64,000 nucleotides of DNA from assembly GCA_001657315.1 (NCBI GenBank), contig LYSV01000001.1, positions 1 to 64,000 on the forward strand, in the 5' to 3' direction. Both the position numbers and the translations under genes were made by a program. Shown in pieces: positions 52,747-61,484 of the stretch (positions are counted from its first letter, which is position 1; the number at the start of each line of letters is the position of its first letter). Source of the stretch: Flammeovirgaceae bacterium BBD 1991-12 (lineage in GTDB: Bacteria; Bacteroidota; Bacteroidia; Cytophagales; Cyclobacteriaceae). The notes below the pieces were generated by a model. It made no database searches. It had not been told where the DNA came from and was given only the letters and a program-made list of their open reading frames with translations.

Positions 52747-54033
52747 ATGAAAAACAGACGGTCCTTCCTTAAAAACACAGCAGGTATTGCTTTGGGTGCA
52801 CCCTTATTGTCCTGTCAGTCAAAAACTGATACCCCGCCATTAGTCAGGGATAGCGGTGGTTACATTCCTTCTGAACGCCTGCAAAAGTTTCAAAAGATCC
52901 TCAGAGAACCTGTATTTGACCGGTCACTGGTCACTGGTCCGGTCATGATCAGGTCTATCGAAATATTTCAAAGTGGCAGGCACTATTTTATCAAAGCGAC
53001 ATCAAATGACGGTGCCGTCGGGATCTCTGTAACCAATAAAAAATATATCCGGAATATCTACCCCATAATCCTCAACCGGATCATTCCACATTTCCTGGAC
53101 AAGGACGCGCGTGATGTGGAACAGTTGATAGAAAATACCTATATGGGTATGCTCAACTATAAATGGCAGGGGCTCGCCTTTTGGGTAGGAGTGGCGTATG
53201 TAGAGCTGGCCGTACTCGACCTGCTCGGCAGGGTATCCGGTCATGCTATTGGCAATCTGTTGGGCGGCAGGGTAAGGAATGAGGTATCTATCTATTACGC
53301 CAGTGGTAACCGTGGTAATACGCCTGAAGAAGAGATGGATCACCTGCTTAAACTGGTGGAAGAATCCGGAGCCACGGCGGTGAAGTACCGTCTGGGCGCA
53401 CGCATGTCCTATAATGCAGCCTCTACTCAAAGGGACAAGTCGCTTATTCCACTCGTTAGGAAAACCCTTGGGGATGATGCCACAATTTATACAGATGCCA
53501 ATGGCTCATATGACGTTCCCATGGGTATCGAGATCGGTAAGATACTGGAGGACTACAACACTGCCTTTTATGAAGAGCCCTGCCGCTTTGATCATTATGA
53601 AGAAACCAGGGCTGTTGCCGACGCGCTGGATATACCGGTGGCGGGTGGAGAAGAAGAAGTAAGCACACGCCAGTTCATGTGGTTGATGGATCATGATATT
53701 CTGGGGGTTGTTCAGCCTGACCTGCTTTTTTACGGTGGCCTTACACGCTCTATCAGAATTGCCCGGATGGCTGAGACCATAGGTATTAACTGCACCCCAC
53801 ACATCTCAGGTTCGGCGCTGGGTTTTCTTTACATGATGCAATTTGCCTCCTGTGTACGTAACATCGGTCCTTATCAGGAGTTCAAGGGAAACAAGGACAA
53901 GGTACCGGTTACAGCCACTGATTCTGATCTGCAACCCAGCAACGGCATTATCACGGTACCACAGGGGCCTGGTTTAGGTGTTGAATTTGACCCTGACTTT
54001 ATTAAGAAGGCGACAAAGATCACCTCCATATAA
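52747..54033 (+). CDS. Tat-exported enolase-superfamily lipoprotein
   Basis: A 428-residue protein starting at ATG 52747 (MKNRRSFLKNTAGIALGAPL, lipobox LLSC), so probably a Tat-exported lipoprotein. Enolase-superfamily residues: K213/R215 in AVKYRLG, metal ligands D250 (YTDANGSYD), E276 (FYEEPCRF) and E302 (AGGEEEV), H352 (CTPHISG). The KxR and EEP order matches mandelate-racemase-type sugar-acid dehydratases. It is distant from the copy at 39445, which has a different cap and signal, so the two probably act on different sugar acids. Confidence 0.85.
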   Translation: MKNRRSFLKNTAGIALGAPLLSCQSKTDTPPLVRDSGGYIPSERLQKFQKILREPVFDRSLVTGPVMIRSIEIFQSGRHYFIKATSNDGAVGISVTNKKYIRNIYPIILNRIIPHFLDKDARDVEQLIENTYMGMLNYKWQGLAFWVGVAYVELAVLDLLGRVSGHAIGNLLGGRVRNEVSIYYASGNRGNTPEEEMDHLLKLVEESGATAVKYRLGARMSYNAASTQRDKSLIPLVRKTLGDDATIYTDANGSYDVPMGIEIGKILEDYNTAFYEEPCRFDHYEETRAVADALDIPVAGGEEEVSTRQFMWLMDHDILGVVQPDLLFYGGLTRSIRIARMAETIGINCTPHISGSALGFLYMMQFASCVRNIGPYQEFKGNKDKVPVTATDSDLQPSNGIITVPQGPGLGVEFDPDFIKKATKITSI

Positions 54034-54336
54034 TTCACAGAAATGAAATACATGATAGTACCATTTTCTTTAAGGGTTGTTATTATAACTACAGGCGCAC
54101 TCATTCGACTATTTCCCTGTCCCCATCATGATACGGACAAAGGGCTAAAAGGCAATGACAGATGCTGAGCAGGAAACAAAAGCGGCCGTTGATAATGAGA
54201 AACAGAGCACAAAGGTACTCGTAATAAAAATGGGATTGCACGAGCAAAAACGATATACTCATAAGAGACCAACGAGGCAAATTCAAAAGAATCAGCAAAA
54301 AGTGGTTACTTTGACATCTACGAAAGTTTTAGATCG
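54034..54336. other. intergenic region, 303 bp
   Basis: Separates the enolase-superfamily gene from the Gfo/Idh/MocA gene. TTACTTTG at 54305-54312, one base off TAnnTTTG, may be a promoter box 25 nt before the ATG. A 64-codon open frame at 54155-54349 overlaps the next gene, is highly charged and has no recognisable domain, so it is not called. Confidence 0.35.
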
Positions 54337-55539
54337 ATGTCAGAAATGAGTATAACCAGAAGAACATTTTTATCTGCCGGAGCGCTTGTAACCGGCGGGG
54401 TAGCACTATCCGGGCCGCTGAGTTTGGCAAACTATTCAGGATCAGCTTCTGAGCTGCGCATAGGTATTATCGGTACCGGCGACCGGGGCACCGGGCTGGC
54501 AAGCTTTTTCAAGGACATTCCACACTTCAGGCTGGCAGCATGTTGCGATATACTGCCATTCAAGCTGTCAAACGGCATGAAATACGGAGATGAAACAACA
54601 AAGGCGTATGAACAGTATGAAGCGCTGCTGGAAGATAAAAACGTGGATGCCGTAATAATCGCAACGCCGTTCAACACCCATGCCCGGATCGCTATGGATG
54701 CCATTGAAGCCGGAAAGCACGTGTATTGCGAGAAAACGCTGAGCTACGGTATGGAAGATACGCGCCGGCTTGTAGCCAAAGCGCGCGCTTCAAAAAAAAT
54801 ATTCCAGACCGGCCATCAATATCACAGCTCACGACTCTATCATCATATTGTGGACATGGTCCGCAAAGGCTATATCGGGGAGGTATCCACGATCGAATGC
54901 CAGTGGAATCGTAATGGGGACTGGAGACGCCCTGTGCCTGATCCGAAATGGGAAAGACAGATCAACTGGCGTATGTACCGCGAGTACTCCGGAGGTCTGG
55001 TGGCAGAGCTGTGTTCCCACCAGATCGACTTTGCCAACTGGATCACCGGCCAGCACCCAACAAAAGTAGCCGGTTTCGGAGGTATCGATCACTGGAAGGA
55101 TGGCAGGGAAACCTATGACAACATTCATCTGATCATGGAATATGCGAATGGCCTGAAAGCCACCTACACCTGCCTGACCACCAATGCACGGGGCGACTAT
55201 CAGATCAAGGTGCTTGGAAACGAAGGGACAATAGTAGTCAACTATGGTGAAGCCCGGGTATATCCGGAAAGCAACAAGATCGCCGAGTTGGGCACTGTGG
55301 ATGGTGTAAGCAGCGCTACCCTGAAATCATGGCAAAGCGGTGAAGGCATTGCCATCAAGGTAGAACATCGTAATCCGAGCCTGCAGGCTTTGCTTGATTT
55401 TAGTGAAGCCATTGAAAAAGGAAAACAGCCTTTATCCAATATAGAAACCGGAGCCAGAGCAGCTGTAACAGTACAAATGGCACTCGATGCCATGGACCAC
55501 AATCGCACCGAATACTGGAAAGACGAATATAATTTTTAA
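54337..55539 (+). CDS. Tat-exported Gfo/Idh/MocA oxidoreductase, copy 1
   Basis: A 400-residue exported oxidoreductase. Tat motif ITRRTFLSAGALVTGG near the N-terminus (ATG 54337; ATG 54346 also possible). Rossmann domain: LRIGIIGTGDRGTGLASFF for NAD(P), VDAVIIATPFNTHARIAMDAI and KHVYCEKTL; the lysine of EKTL is the usual catalytic residue. C-terminal domain includes WERQINWRMYREYSGG and AELCSHQIDFANWITG. Exported Gfo/Idh/MocA proteins carry a tightly held nucleotide, as in glucose-fructose oxidoreductase. It likely oxidises a sugar hydroxyl. It precedes the DUF1080 gene by 23 nt. Confidence 0.93.
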   Translation: MSEMSITRRTFLSAGALVTGGVALSGPLSLANYSGSASELRIGIIGTGDRGTGLASFFKDIPHFRLAACCDILPFKLSNGMKYGDETTKAYEQYEALLEDKNVDAVIIATPFNTHARIAMDAIEAGKHVYCEKTLSYGMEDTRRLVAKARASKKIFQTGHQYHSSRLYHHIVDMVRKGYIGEVSTIECQWNRNGDWRRPVPDPKWERQINWRMYREYSGGLVAELCSHQIDFANWITGQHPTKVAGFGGIDHWKDGRETYDNIHLIMEYANGLKATYTCLTTNARGDYQIKVLGNEGTIVVNYGEARVYPESNKIAELGTVDGVSSATLKSWQSGEGIAIKVEHRNPSLQALLDFSEAIEKGKQPLSNIETGARAAVTVQMALDAMDHNRTEYWKDEYNF

Positions 55540-55562
55540 ACCATAATCTAACTAAAAACGCT

Positions 55563-56939
55563 ATGAAAGTGTATTTGACCCTGATGATGTTCCTTTGTTT
55601 AAGCTGGACTGCATCCGCACAAAGTGCTGACGGATGGACCGATCTGTTTAACGGAAAGGATATGAAAGGATGGAAAAAGTTGAACGGAAAAGCATCCTAT
55701 GACATCAGGGACGGTGTGATCATCGGCACTTCAAAAATGGGTACTCCAAATACCTTTCTGGCTACTGAAAAAAACTACACAGATTTCATTCTTGAATTTG
55801 AGGTATGGGTGGATAACCGGCTGAACTCCGGGGTACAGATCAGAAGCAACAGCCTGAAGGACTACCGGGACGGCCGCGTCCATGGCTATCAGGTAGAGAT
55901 AGACCCCAGCCCGAGGGCCTATAGCGGCGGCATTTATGATGAGGCCCGCAGGGGATGGCTCTACCCACTGGCGCCGAACCCCAAAGGTCGAAAAGCTTTC
56001 AGGACAGGCGACTGGAATGCCTACCGTGTGGAATGCATAGGTAATACCATTCGTACCTGGATCAACGGCGTAATGTGCAGCCATCTGGTAGATGATATAA
56101 CCGCCGAAGGTTTTATAGCCCTGCAGGTACACAGCATCCGTAATGAAGAGCAGGCTGGTACCCAGGTCCGTTGGAAAAACCTCAGGATCAAAACCGAAAA
56201 CCTGGCAGAATCCCGCTGGCCGGCTGATCCGGAAGTTCCTGAGATTAGCTATCTGATCAATGAGCTTACTCCTGGCGAAAAGCGGCGTGGTTTTCGGCTG
56301 TTGTGGGACGGAAAGACCTCCAGTGGTTGGAGAGGGGCCAAGCTCGACCATTTTCCGAAGTCAGGATGGCAAATGGAAGAGGGTGTGCTCACCGTTCTGG
56401 CTACTGATGGCGGCGAATCTACCGGCCCCGGGGATATCATTACCGAAGAGCTGTTCAGCGACTTTGAGCTGGAGCTGGAATTTAACATCTCTGAGGGGGC
56501 CAACAGTGGTATCAAATATTTTGTAGATGCCGAGCTGAACAAGGGCCCGGGCTCCGCTATAGGCTGCGAATTCCAGATACTGGACGACAAAAAACATCCG
56601 GACGCCAAAATGGGTGTGGCCGGAAACCGCACGCTGGGCTCGCTCTACGACCTGATCACTGCTGAAAACCTTTCAAACAGCACCCGGCCCAAAATGTTCA
56701 AGGGCATAGGGCAATGGAACAAAGCCCGCATAATCTCCAAAAACGGTAAGGTAGAGCACTGGCTGAATAATGAAAAAGTTATAGCATACGACCGGGATTC
56801 ACAAACCTTTAAGGCGCTGGTCAATTACAGCAAGTACAGGGACTGGAAGGAATTCGGCAGATGGCCTGAAGGACATATCCTTCTTCAGGATCATGGAGAC
56901 ACTGTGCATTTCCGTAGTATCAAAGTAAGAGAACTCTAA
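55563..56939 (+). CDS. tandem DUF1080 (3-keto-disaccharide hydrolase family) protein
   Basis: A 458-residue exported protein (signal ends WTASAQ) with two DUF1080 concanavalin-like domains: ~22-215 (DGWTDLFNGKDMKGWKKLNG, NSGVQIRSNSLKDY) and ~235-458 (FRLLWDGKTSSGWRGAKLD, NISEGANSGIKYFV, DHGDTVHFRSIKVREL). The family includes enzymes that cleave 3-keto-glycosides after oxidation at C3. It is flanked by two Gfo/Idh/MocA genes at 23 and 15 nt spacing, so the three are clearly co-transcribed and this supports an oxidise-then-cleave route. Which of the two domains is active cannot be told. Confidence 0.93.
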   Translation: MKVYLTLMMFLCLSWTASAQSADGWTDLFNGKDMKGWKKLNGKASYDIRDGVIIGTSKMGTPNTFLATEKNYTDFILEFEVWVDNRLNSGVQIRSNSLKDYRDGRVHGYQVEIDPSPRAYSGGIYDEARRGWLYPLAPNPKGRKAFRTGDWNAYRVECIGNTIRTWINGVMCSHLVDDITAEGFIALQVHSIRNEEQAGTQVRWKNLRIKTENLAESRWPADPEVPEISYLINELTPGEKRRGFRLLWDGKTSSGWRGAKLDHFPKSGWQMEEGVLTVLATDGGESTGPGDIITEELFSDFELELEFNISEGANSGIKYFVDAELNKGPGSAIGCEFQILDDKKHPDAKMGVAGNRTLGSLYDLITAENLSNSTRPKMFKGIGQWNKARIISKNGKVEHWLNNEKVIAYDRDSQTFKALVNYSKYRDWKEFGRWPEGHILLQDHGDTVHFRSIKVREL

Positions 56940-56954
56940 AAATATCACACCATC

Positions 56955-58286
56955 ATGACCTATAAGAAGCATTCAAGAAGGGAATTTGTAAAGAAATCAA
57001 CAGCCGGAGCGGCTGGTTTGTCTCTGACATTTTCTGCCAGGAGCTATTCTAATATTTTAGGCGCCAACGACCGGATGAATTTCGGCGCGGTTGGGGTGCG
57101 GGGCCGTGGCAAAGCGTTGATAAAATCAGTCGCAGCGCAGACCAACACGGCCATGGCGGCGATCTGTGATGTGGACCGCCGGGAGTTCGACATTACAGGC
57201 AAGCTTGTGAAGGACAACTTTGACAAAAAGGCTAAAACCTATACGGATATCCGTAAGATGCTGGAAAACAAGGATATCGACGCGATCCTGATCGCTACCC
57301 CGGAGCACTGGCATGCCCCCATGGCACTGATGAGCGTACAGGCCGGCAAGCACGTTTATGTGGAAAAGCCCTGCAGCCATAATCCCAGAGAGGGTGAAAT
57401 ACTGGTGGAAGCGCAGCGGAAATACGGAAAAGTGATCCAAATGGGGAATCAACAGCGATCCGCCAATATCTCCAAACAAGCCATAAAAGACATAAAGGAA
57501 GGGCTGATCGGTGACGTTTACTACGGCAAGGCATGGTACTCGGCCACCCGTGGCACCATAGGAAAAGGTAAGGCAACAGCAGTACCGGATTGGCTTGACT
57601 GGGAGCTTTGGCAGGGCCCGGCGCCGAGAGAAGAATACAGGGATAACTACGTGCACTATAACTGGCACTGGTTCTGGAACTGGGGCACCGGAGAGATCAA
57701 CAATAACGGGACACATGAAATTGATATCTGCCGCTGGGCGCTGGGTGTGGATTTTCCTAAATCCGTTGTCTCATCAGGAGGTCGTTACCATTTTGACGAC
57801 GACTGGCAATTTTACGACACTCAGGTAGTCAATTATGAGTTTGAAGGAGGCAAAATGATCACCTGGGAAGGTAGAAGCTGCAATGGCCTTTATCACTATG
57901 ACCGTGGGAGAGGTGTCACTTTGCATGGTAAAAAAGGTTCCATACTACTCGATCGTAACAACTACATTGTTTATGATGAAAAACGTAACGTTATCAAGGA
58001 AGTAGACGAGGCAGGCCAAAGCGCAACTACGGATACCGTGGGTGAAGGATTTCTGGATGTTTTGCATATGCGAAACTTTATCAATGCCGCACGCGAGGGT
58101 GAAAAGCAAAACTCCCCGATCAAAGAGGGGCACATCACCAATCTGCTCTGCCATCTGGGTAATTATTCACAGAAGCTGGGCCGTAAACTGATGCTGGATA
58201 CCTCCAACGGGCATGTACTGAACGACAAGGAAGCCATGGAATACTGGAGCCGGGAGTATGAGCCCGGATGGGAGATGAAGCTGTAA
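56955..58286 (+). CDS. Tat-exported Gfo/Idh/MocA oxidoreductase, copy 2
   Basis: A 443-residue protein with Tat motif KHSRREFVKKSTAGAAGLSL. Rossmann fold MNFGAVGVRGRGKALIKSV, DIDAILIATPEHWHAPMAL, GKHVYVEKPCSH; the catalytic lysine lies in VEKPCSHN. C-terminal domain has the long insert NYVHYNWHWFWNWGTGEINNN typical of exported members. It belongs to a different subgroup from copy 1 (400 aa), so the pair may act on different carbons or substrates. The DUF1080 gene precedes it and a cytochrome c dehydrogenase follows after 159 nt. Confidence 0.93.
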   Translation: MTYKKHSRREFVKKSTAGAAGLSLTFSARSYSNILGANDRMNFGAVGVRGRGKALIKSVAAQTNTAMAAICDVDRREFDITGKLVKDNFDKKAKTYTDIRKMLENKDIDAILIATPEHWHAPMALMSVQAGKHVYVEKPCSHNPREGEILVEAQRKYGKVIQMGNQQRSANISKQAIKDIKEGLIGDVYYGKAWYSATRGTIGKGKATAVPDWLDWELWQGPAPREEYRDNYVHYNWHWFWNWGTGEINNNGTHEIDICRWALGVDFPKSVVSSGGRYHFDDDWQFYDTQVVNYEFEGGKMITWEGRSCNGLYHYDRGRGVTLHGKKGSILLDRNNYIVYDEKRNVIKEVDEAGQSATTDTVGEGFLDVLHMRNFINAAREGEKQNSPIKEGHITNLLCHLGNYSQKLGRKLMLDTSNGHVLNDKEAMEYWSREYEPGWEMKL

Positions 58287-58445
58287 ACAACGGTTATTGA
58301 AATTCACTGCTTTCCTGCCTTACATACTTTCATGAAAAGAATGAGGGAGTCTGTACCGGATAATCCTTTGCCTTGAGAGTTGTTTGTAATGGAAATGAAA
58401 GGAATGTCCGTCTTTTAACAGGCAATTCACTAAATCAAAGCCATT

Positions 58446-60053
58446 TTGAAAACTGTCAGATCCCTTTGTTTCATCATAAGCGTCACGGCTCTGATAGCAG
58501 GCTGTAAAAAAAGTCAGCAGGCCTCGGTCAGCATGGCCGAAGCGGATGCAGCCCTACTGGAAAAAGGGGCCAGCGTATATCAAACGGCGTGCAGGACATG
58601 CCACCAGGCTGAGGGACAGGGCATACCCGGCACTCATCCGCCGCTCGCTCAGACCGGGTGGGTGACGGGCAGCAAGGAGAGACTTATCAATGTGGTGATC
58701 AATGGCCTGGAGGAAAAGATCAGGGTGCACGGTGATATCTACGATGGGATAATGCCGCCCATGGGGCACCTCACGGATGAAGATATAGCCGCTGTTCTGT
58801 CGTGGGTAAGGAACAGCTTTGGCAATCAGGCCTCAGTTGTTGCCATTGAAGAAGTGGCAAAGGTCCGCTCCGGTGAGAGCCTTAACGAAAACACGGAAGA
58901 CTTTGCCAGTACGGCGCCAGTCAATGACTACTCCAAGCGAAAGATCAGAGACGGAGTGACCAGCCGGGTAGGATCTCATTTCAGCAAAGGTGAGATCTTA
59001 CTAGATCAGATACTCCTGCCGGAAGGCTTCAGGATCGATGTCTTTGCTGATAACCTGGAGAATCCACGTTCACTGGCTCTGGGTCCTAAAGGAACGGTAT
59101 TCGTAGGTACCCGCAGAAATGACGGTAATTTCATCTATGCCATAACGGACAAGAACAATGATAATAAACCGGACACCATCATACAGGTCTCCAGGGGGCT
59201 CAAATGGAATCCTATGGGAGTGGCCATGCGTGGCAATGATCTTTATGTGGGAGAAATTGACCGTATCCTGAAATACGAAAACCTGGAGGATCACCTTTTC
59301 GATCCCCCGGAACCCAAACTGATCTTCAACTACCCTCCTGAGAAAAAACATGGAGATAAATACATACGGTTTGGCCCCGATGACAAACTCTACGTGCCTG
59401 TGGGGGCGCCCTGCAACAACTGTCTCGAAGAGAATCCCATTTTTGCCTCCATCACCCGTATCAACCCGGACGGCAGCGGCTTTGAGGTCTATGCCCATGG
59501 TGTCAGGAATTCACGTGGCTATGACTGGCATCCGTCTACCCGGGAACTATGGTTTAGTGACCACGGCCGTGACCACCTTGGAGATGACATGCCACCCTGT
59601 GAAGTGAACATCGCTCCACAAGCCGGTATGCACTTCGGGTTTCCCTTCTGTCATGGGGCAGCTATCAGTGATCCGGAATTCGGAGCGCAAAAACCCTGTG
59701 CTGATTTCGTAGCCCCGGTGCACGATCTGGTAGCTCATGCTGCTCCGGTAAGTTTGAAATTTTACACAGGTGATATGTTTCCTCAAGAATACCACGGGCA
59801 GATCCTTGTGGCTGAGCACGGATCATGGAACAGCAAGAAGAAAAAAGGATACAGAATTATGCTCTTAAAGCTGGAGGGCAATCAGGTGGTTTCCTATGAA
59901 CCCTTTGTATGGGGCTGGCTTGATGAAGAGAAGAACGATGCATGGGGCAGGCCTGTAGACATCCTGCAAATGCCGGACGGATCACTGCTGCTGTCCGATG
60001 ATTATGCGGGAGTGATCTACAGGATATCCTACCGTCCGGAAGTTTCCCTGTAA
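58446..60053 (+). CDS. cytochrome c / PQQ-type sugar dehydrogenase fusion, copy 2
   Basis: A 535-residue lipoprotein starting at TTG 58446, since no ATG precedes the signal (KTVRSLCFIISVTALIAGC, lipobox IAGC). Cytochrome c domain: haem motif CRTCH, distal methionine in GIMPPMGHLTDEDIAAVLSW. From ~190 a beta-propeller like copy 1 (PRSLALGPKGTVFVGTRRND, DKYIRFGPDDKLYVPVGAPC, LWFSDHGRDHLGDDMPPC, AEHGSWNSKKKKGYRIML). It should oxidise sugars and feed electrons to a c-type chain. It lies immediately upstream of two sulfatase genes, mirroring the dehydrogenase-sulfatase order at 41742-44771. Confidence 0.85.
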   Translation: MKTVRSLCFIISVTALIAGCKKSQQASVSMAEADAALLEKGASVYQTACRTCHQAEGQGIPGTHPPLAQTGWVTGSKERLINVVINGLEEKIRVHGDIYDGIMPPMGHLTDEDIAAVLSWVRNSFGNQASVVAIEEVAKVRSGESLNENTEDFASTAPVNDYSKRKIRDGVTSRVGSHFSKGEILLDQILLPEGFRIDVFADNLENPRSLALGPKGTVFVGTRRNDGNFIYAITDKNNDNKPDTIIQVSRGLKWNPMGVAMRGNDLYVGEIDRILKYENLEDHLFDPPEPKLIFNYPPEKKHGDKYIRFGPDDKLYVPVGAPCNNCLEENPIFASITRINPDGSGFEVYAHGVRNSRGYDWHPSTRELWFSDHGRDHLGDDMPPCEVNIAPQAGMHFGFPFCHGAAISDPEFGAQKPCADFVAPVHDLVAHAAPVSLKFYTGDMFPQEYHGQILVAEHGSWNSKKKKGYRIMLLKLEGNQVVSYEPFVWGWLDEEKNDAWGRPVDILQMPDGSLLLSDDYAGVIYRISYRPEVSL

Positions 60054-60094
60054 CTACCCAAATCTTTGAGAGCAGACCATAAATCCATTTCAAA

Positions 60095-61483
60095 ATGCAT
60101 AAATTTCGCCTTTTCACACCCTGCATCTTACTCCTGCTTCAATGTTCACCTAAAACCCCGGAGACATCAACCCCACCCAACGTGCTGTTCATAGCCATAG
60201 ACGATCTGAATGACTGGGTAGAACCGTTGGGAGGTCATCCACAGGCCGGAACACCTCACCTGAACGCCTTTGCTGAACAAGCTATGACATTCACAAATGC
60301 TCATGCGTCAGCTCCATTGTGCAATCCGTCAAGGGTGAGCCTTCTGACAGGACTAGACCCAAGAACCACGGGTATAGTAACCAACAACGCCTTTTACCCT
60401 TTTCGCGAGCACCTACCCGATACTGAAACCATGATCCAGTATTTTAAAAGAGAGGGCTATTATACTGCGGGTTTTGGGAAGATATTCCATAAGGAAGACA
60501 GCCGAACCGAACCATGGGACGAGTACAAATGGTGCAGCGGAAGGCCGAGGCCGGATCCAGCCCCTGGCCATGGCATTCCTTTCATTACAGACAGCGTATA
60601 CCGCTATTTCGACTGGGGGCCGGTTCCTGATTCCATAGGCAAATGGGGGGAGCATAAGATGGCTAATGAGGCCATCCGTTTTCTTAACAGATCTCATTCT
60701 TCTCCCTTTTTTCTGGCTATGGGTTTCAGACTACCCCACCTGGCGTGGTACGCACCTTCTGAATTTTTTGAGGCCTATGACTCAACAGATATCATTCTCC
60801 CGGACTTTGACCATCGTGATCTGGAAGATATTCCAGGGATCATTATCGAAAGAAATAGAAAAAATCAAATAGCCCATGACACCATCATGGCCAGGGGGGT
60901 GTGGAAGGAGGCTGTAAAAGCCTATCTGGCTACTATCGCCTATATTGACTTTGAGCTTGGCAATGTTCTGGAACAATTAAAGTCATCAGCATACTACAAT
61001 AATACGATCGTAGTCATCTGGAGTGACCATGGGTTCCACCTCGGAGAAAAAAATACATGGAGAAAGAATACGCTTTGGGAGGAATCAACCAGAGTACCGC
61101 TCTTCATTCGAACTCCAGACATGGACAGGCAAGGCGCAACAACAGACTTCCCCGTAAGCCTGCTGGACCTGTACCCAACGCTGGTCAGCCTGTGCGGATT
61201 ACCCCCCAGGGCAGGTCTCGACGGACAGAACATTTCACTATTGCTGGATGATCCTGATGCCCGGTTGGAAAGAAGCCATGTTACCACTACCAACACCCTG
61301 GGATCAGCAGTGAGAACCAAAAACTGGAGGTACATACGCTATAACGATGGCGCTGAAGAATTATATGACCACAATAACGATCCTTTGGAAAGAATTAACT
61401 TAATTGAAGACCCTGCCCATAGTGCAAAGGTAAACGAGTTAAGGGCTTTATTATCCGGGCAGACGCAATCTAAACTGAATTAA
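60095..61483 (+). CDS. sulfatase (lipoprotein), iduronate-2-sulfatase-like
   Basis: A 462-residue exported sulfatase with a lipoprotein-like signal (MHKFRLFTPCILLLLQCS). Formylglycine motif APLCNPSRVSLLTG with C76; metal-binding NVLFIAIDDLNDW near the N-terminus and VIWSDHGFHLGEKNTWRK (conserved D-H and K) further on. Both match group S1 sulfatases that remove sulfate esters from glycans in the periplasm or on the surface. It starts 41 nt after the dehydrogenase and ends 1 nt before the next sulfatase. Confidence 0.93.
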   Translation: MHKFRLFTPCILLLLQCSPKTPETSTPPNVLFIAIDDLNDWVEPLGGHPQAGTPHLNAFAEQAMTFTNAHASAPLCNPSRVSLLTGLDPRTTGIVTNNAFYPFREHLPDTETMIQYFKREGYYTAGFGKIFHKEDSRTEPWDEYKWCSGRPRPDPAPGHGIPFITDSVYRYFDWGPVPDSIGKWGEHKMANEAIRFLNRSHSSPFFLAMGFRLPHLAWYAPSEFFEAYDSTDIILPDFDHRDLEDIPGIIIERNRKNQIAHDTIMARGVWKEAVKAYLATIAYIDFELGNVLEQLKSSAYYNNTIVVIWSDHGFHLGEKNTWRKNTLWEESTRVPLFIRTPDMDRQGATTDFPVSLLDLYPTLVSLCGLPPRAGLDGQNISLLLDDPDARLERSHVTTTNTLGSAVRTKNWRYIRYNDGAEELYDHNNDPLERINLIEDPAHSAKVNELRALLSGQTQSKLN

Positions 61484-61484
61484 A

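Noticed and set aside
54155-54349. A 64-codon open frame in the gap before the Gfo/Idh/MocA gene
   Set aside because: It overlaps the start of the next gene, is dominated by K/Q/T, and shows no domain or signal peptide.
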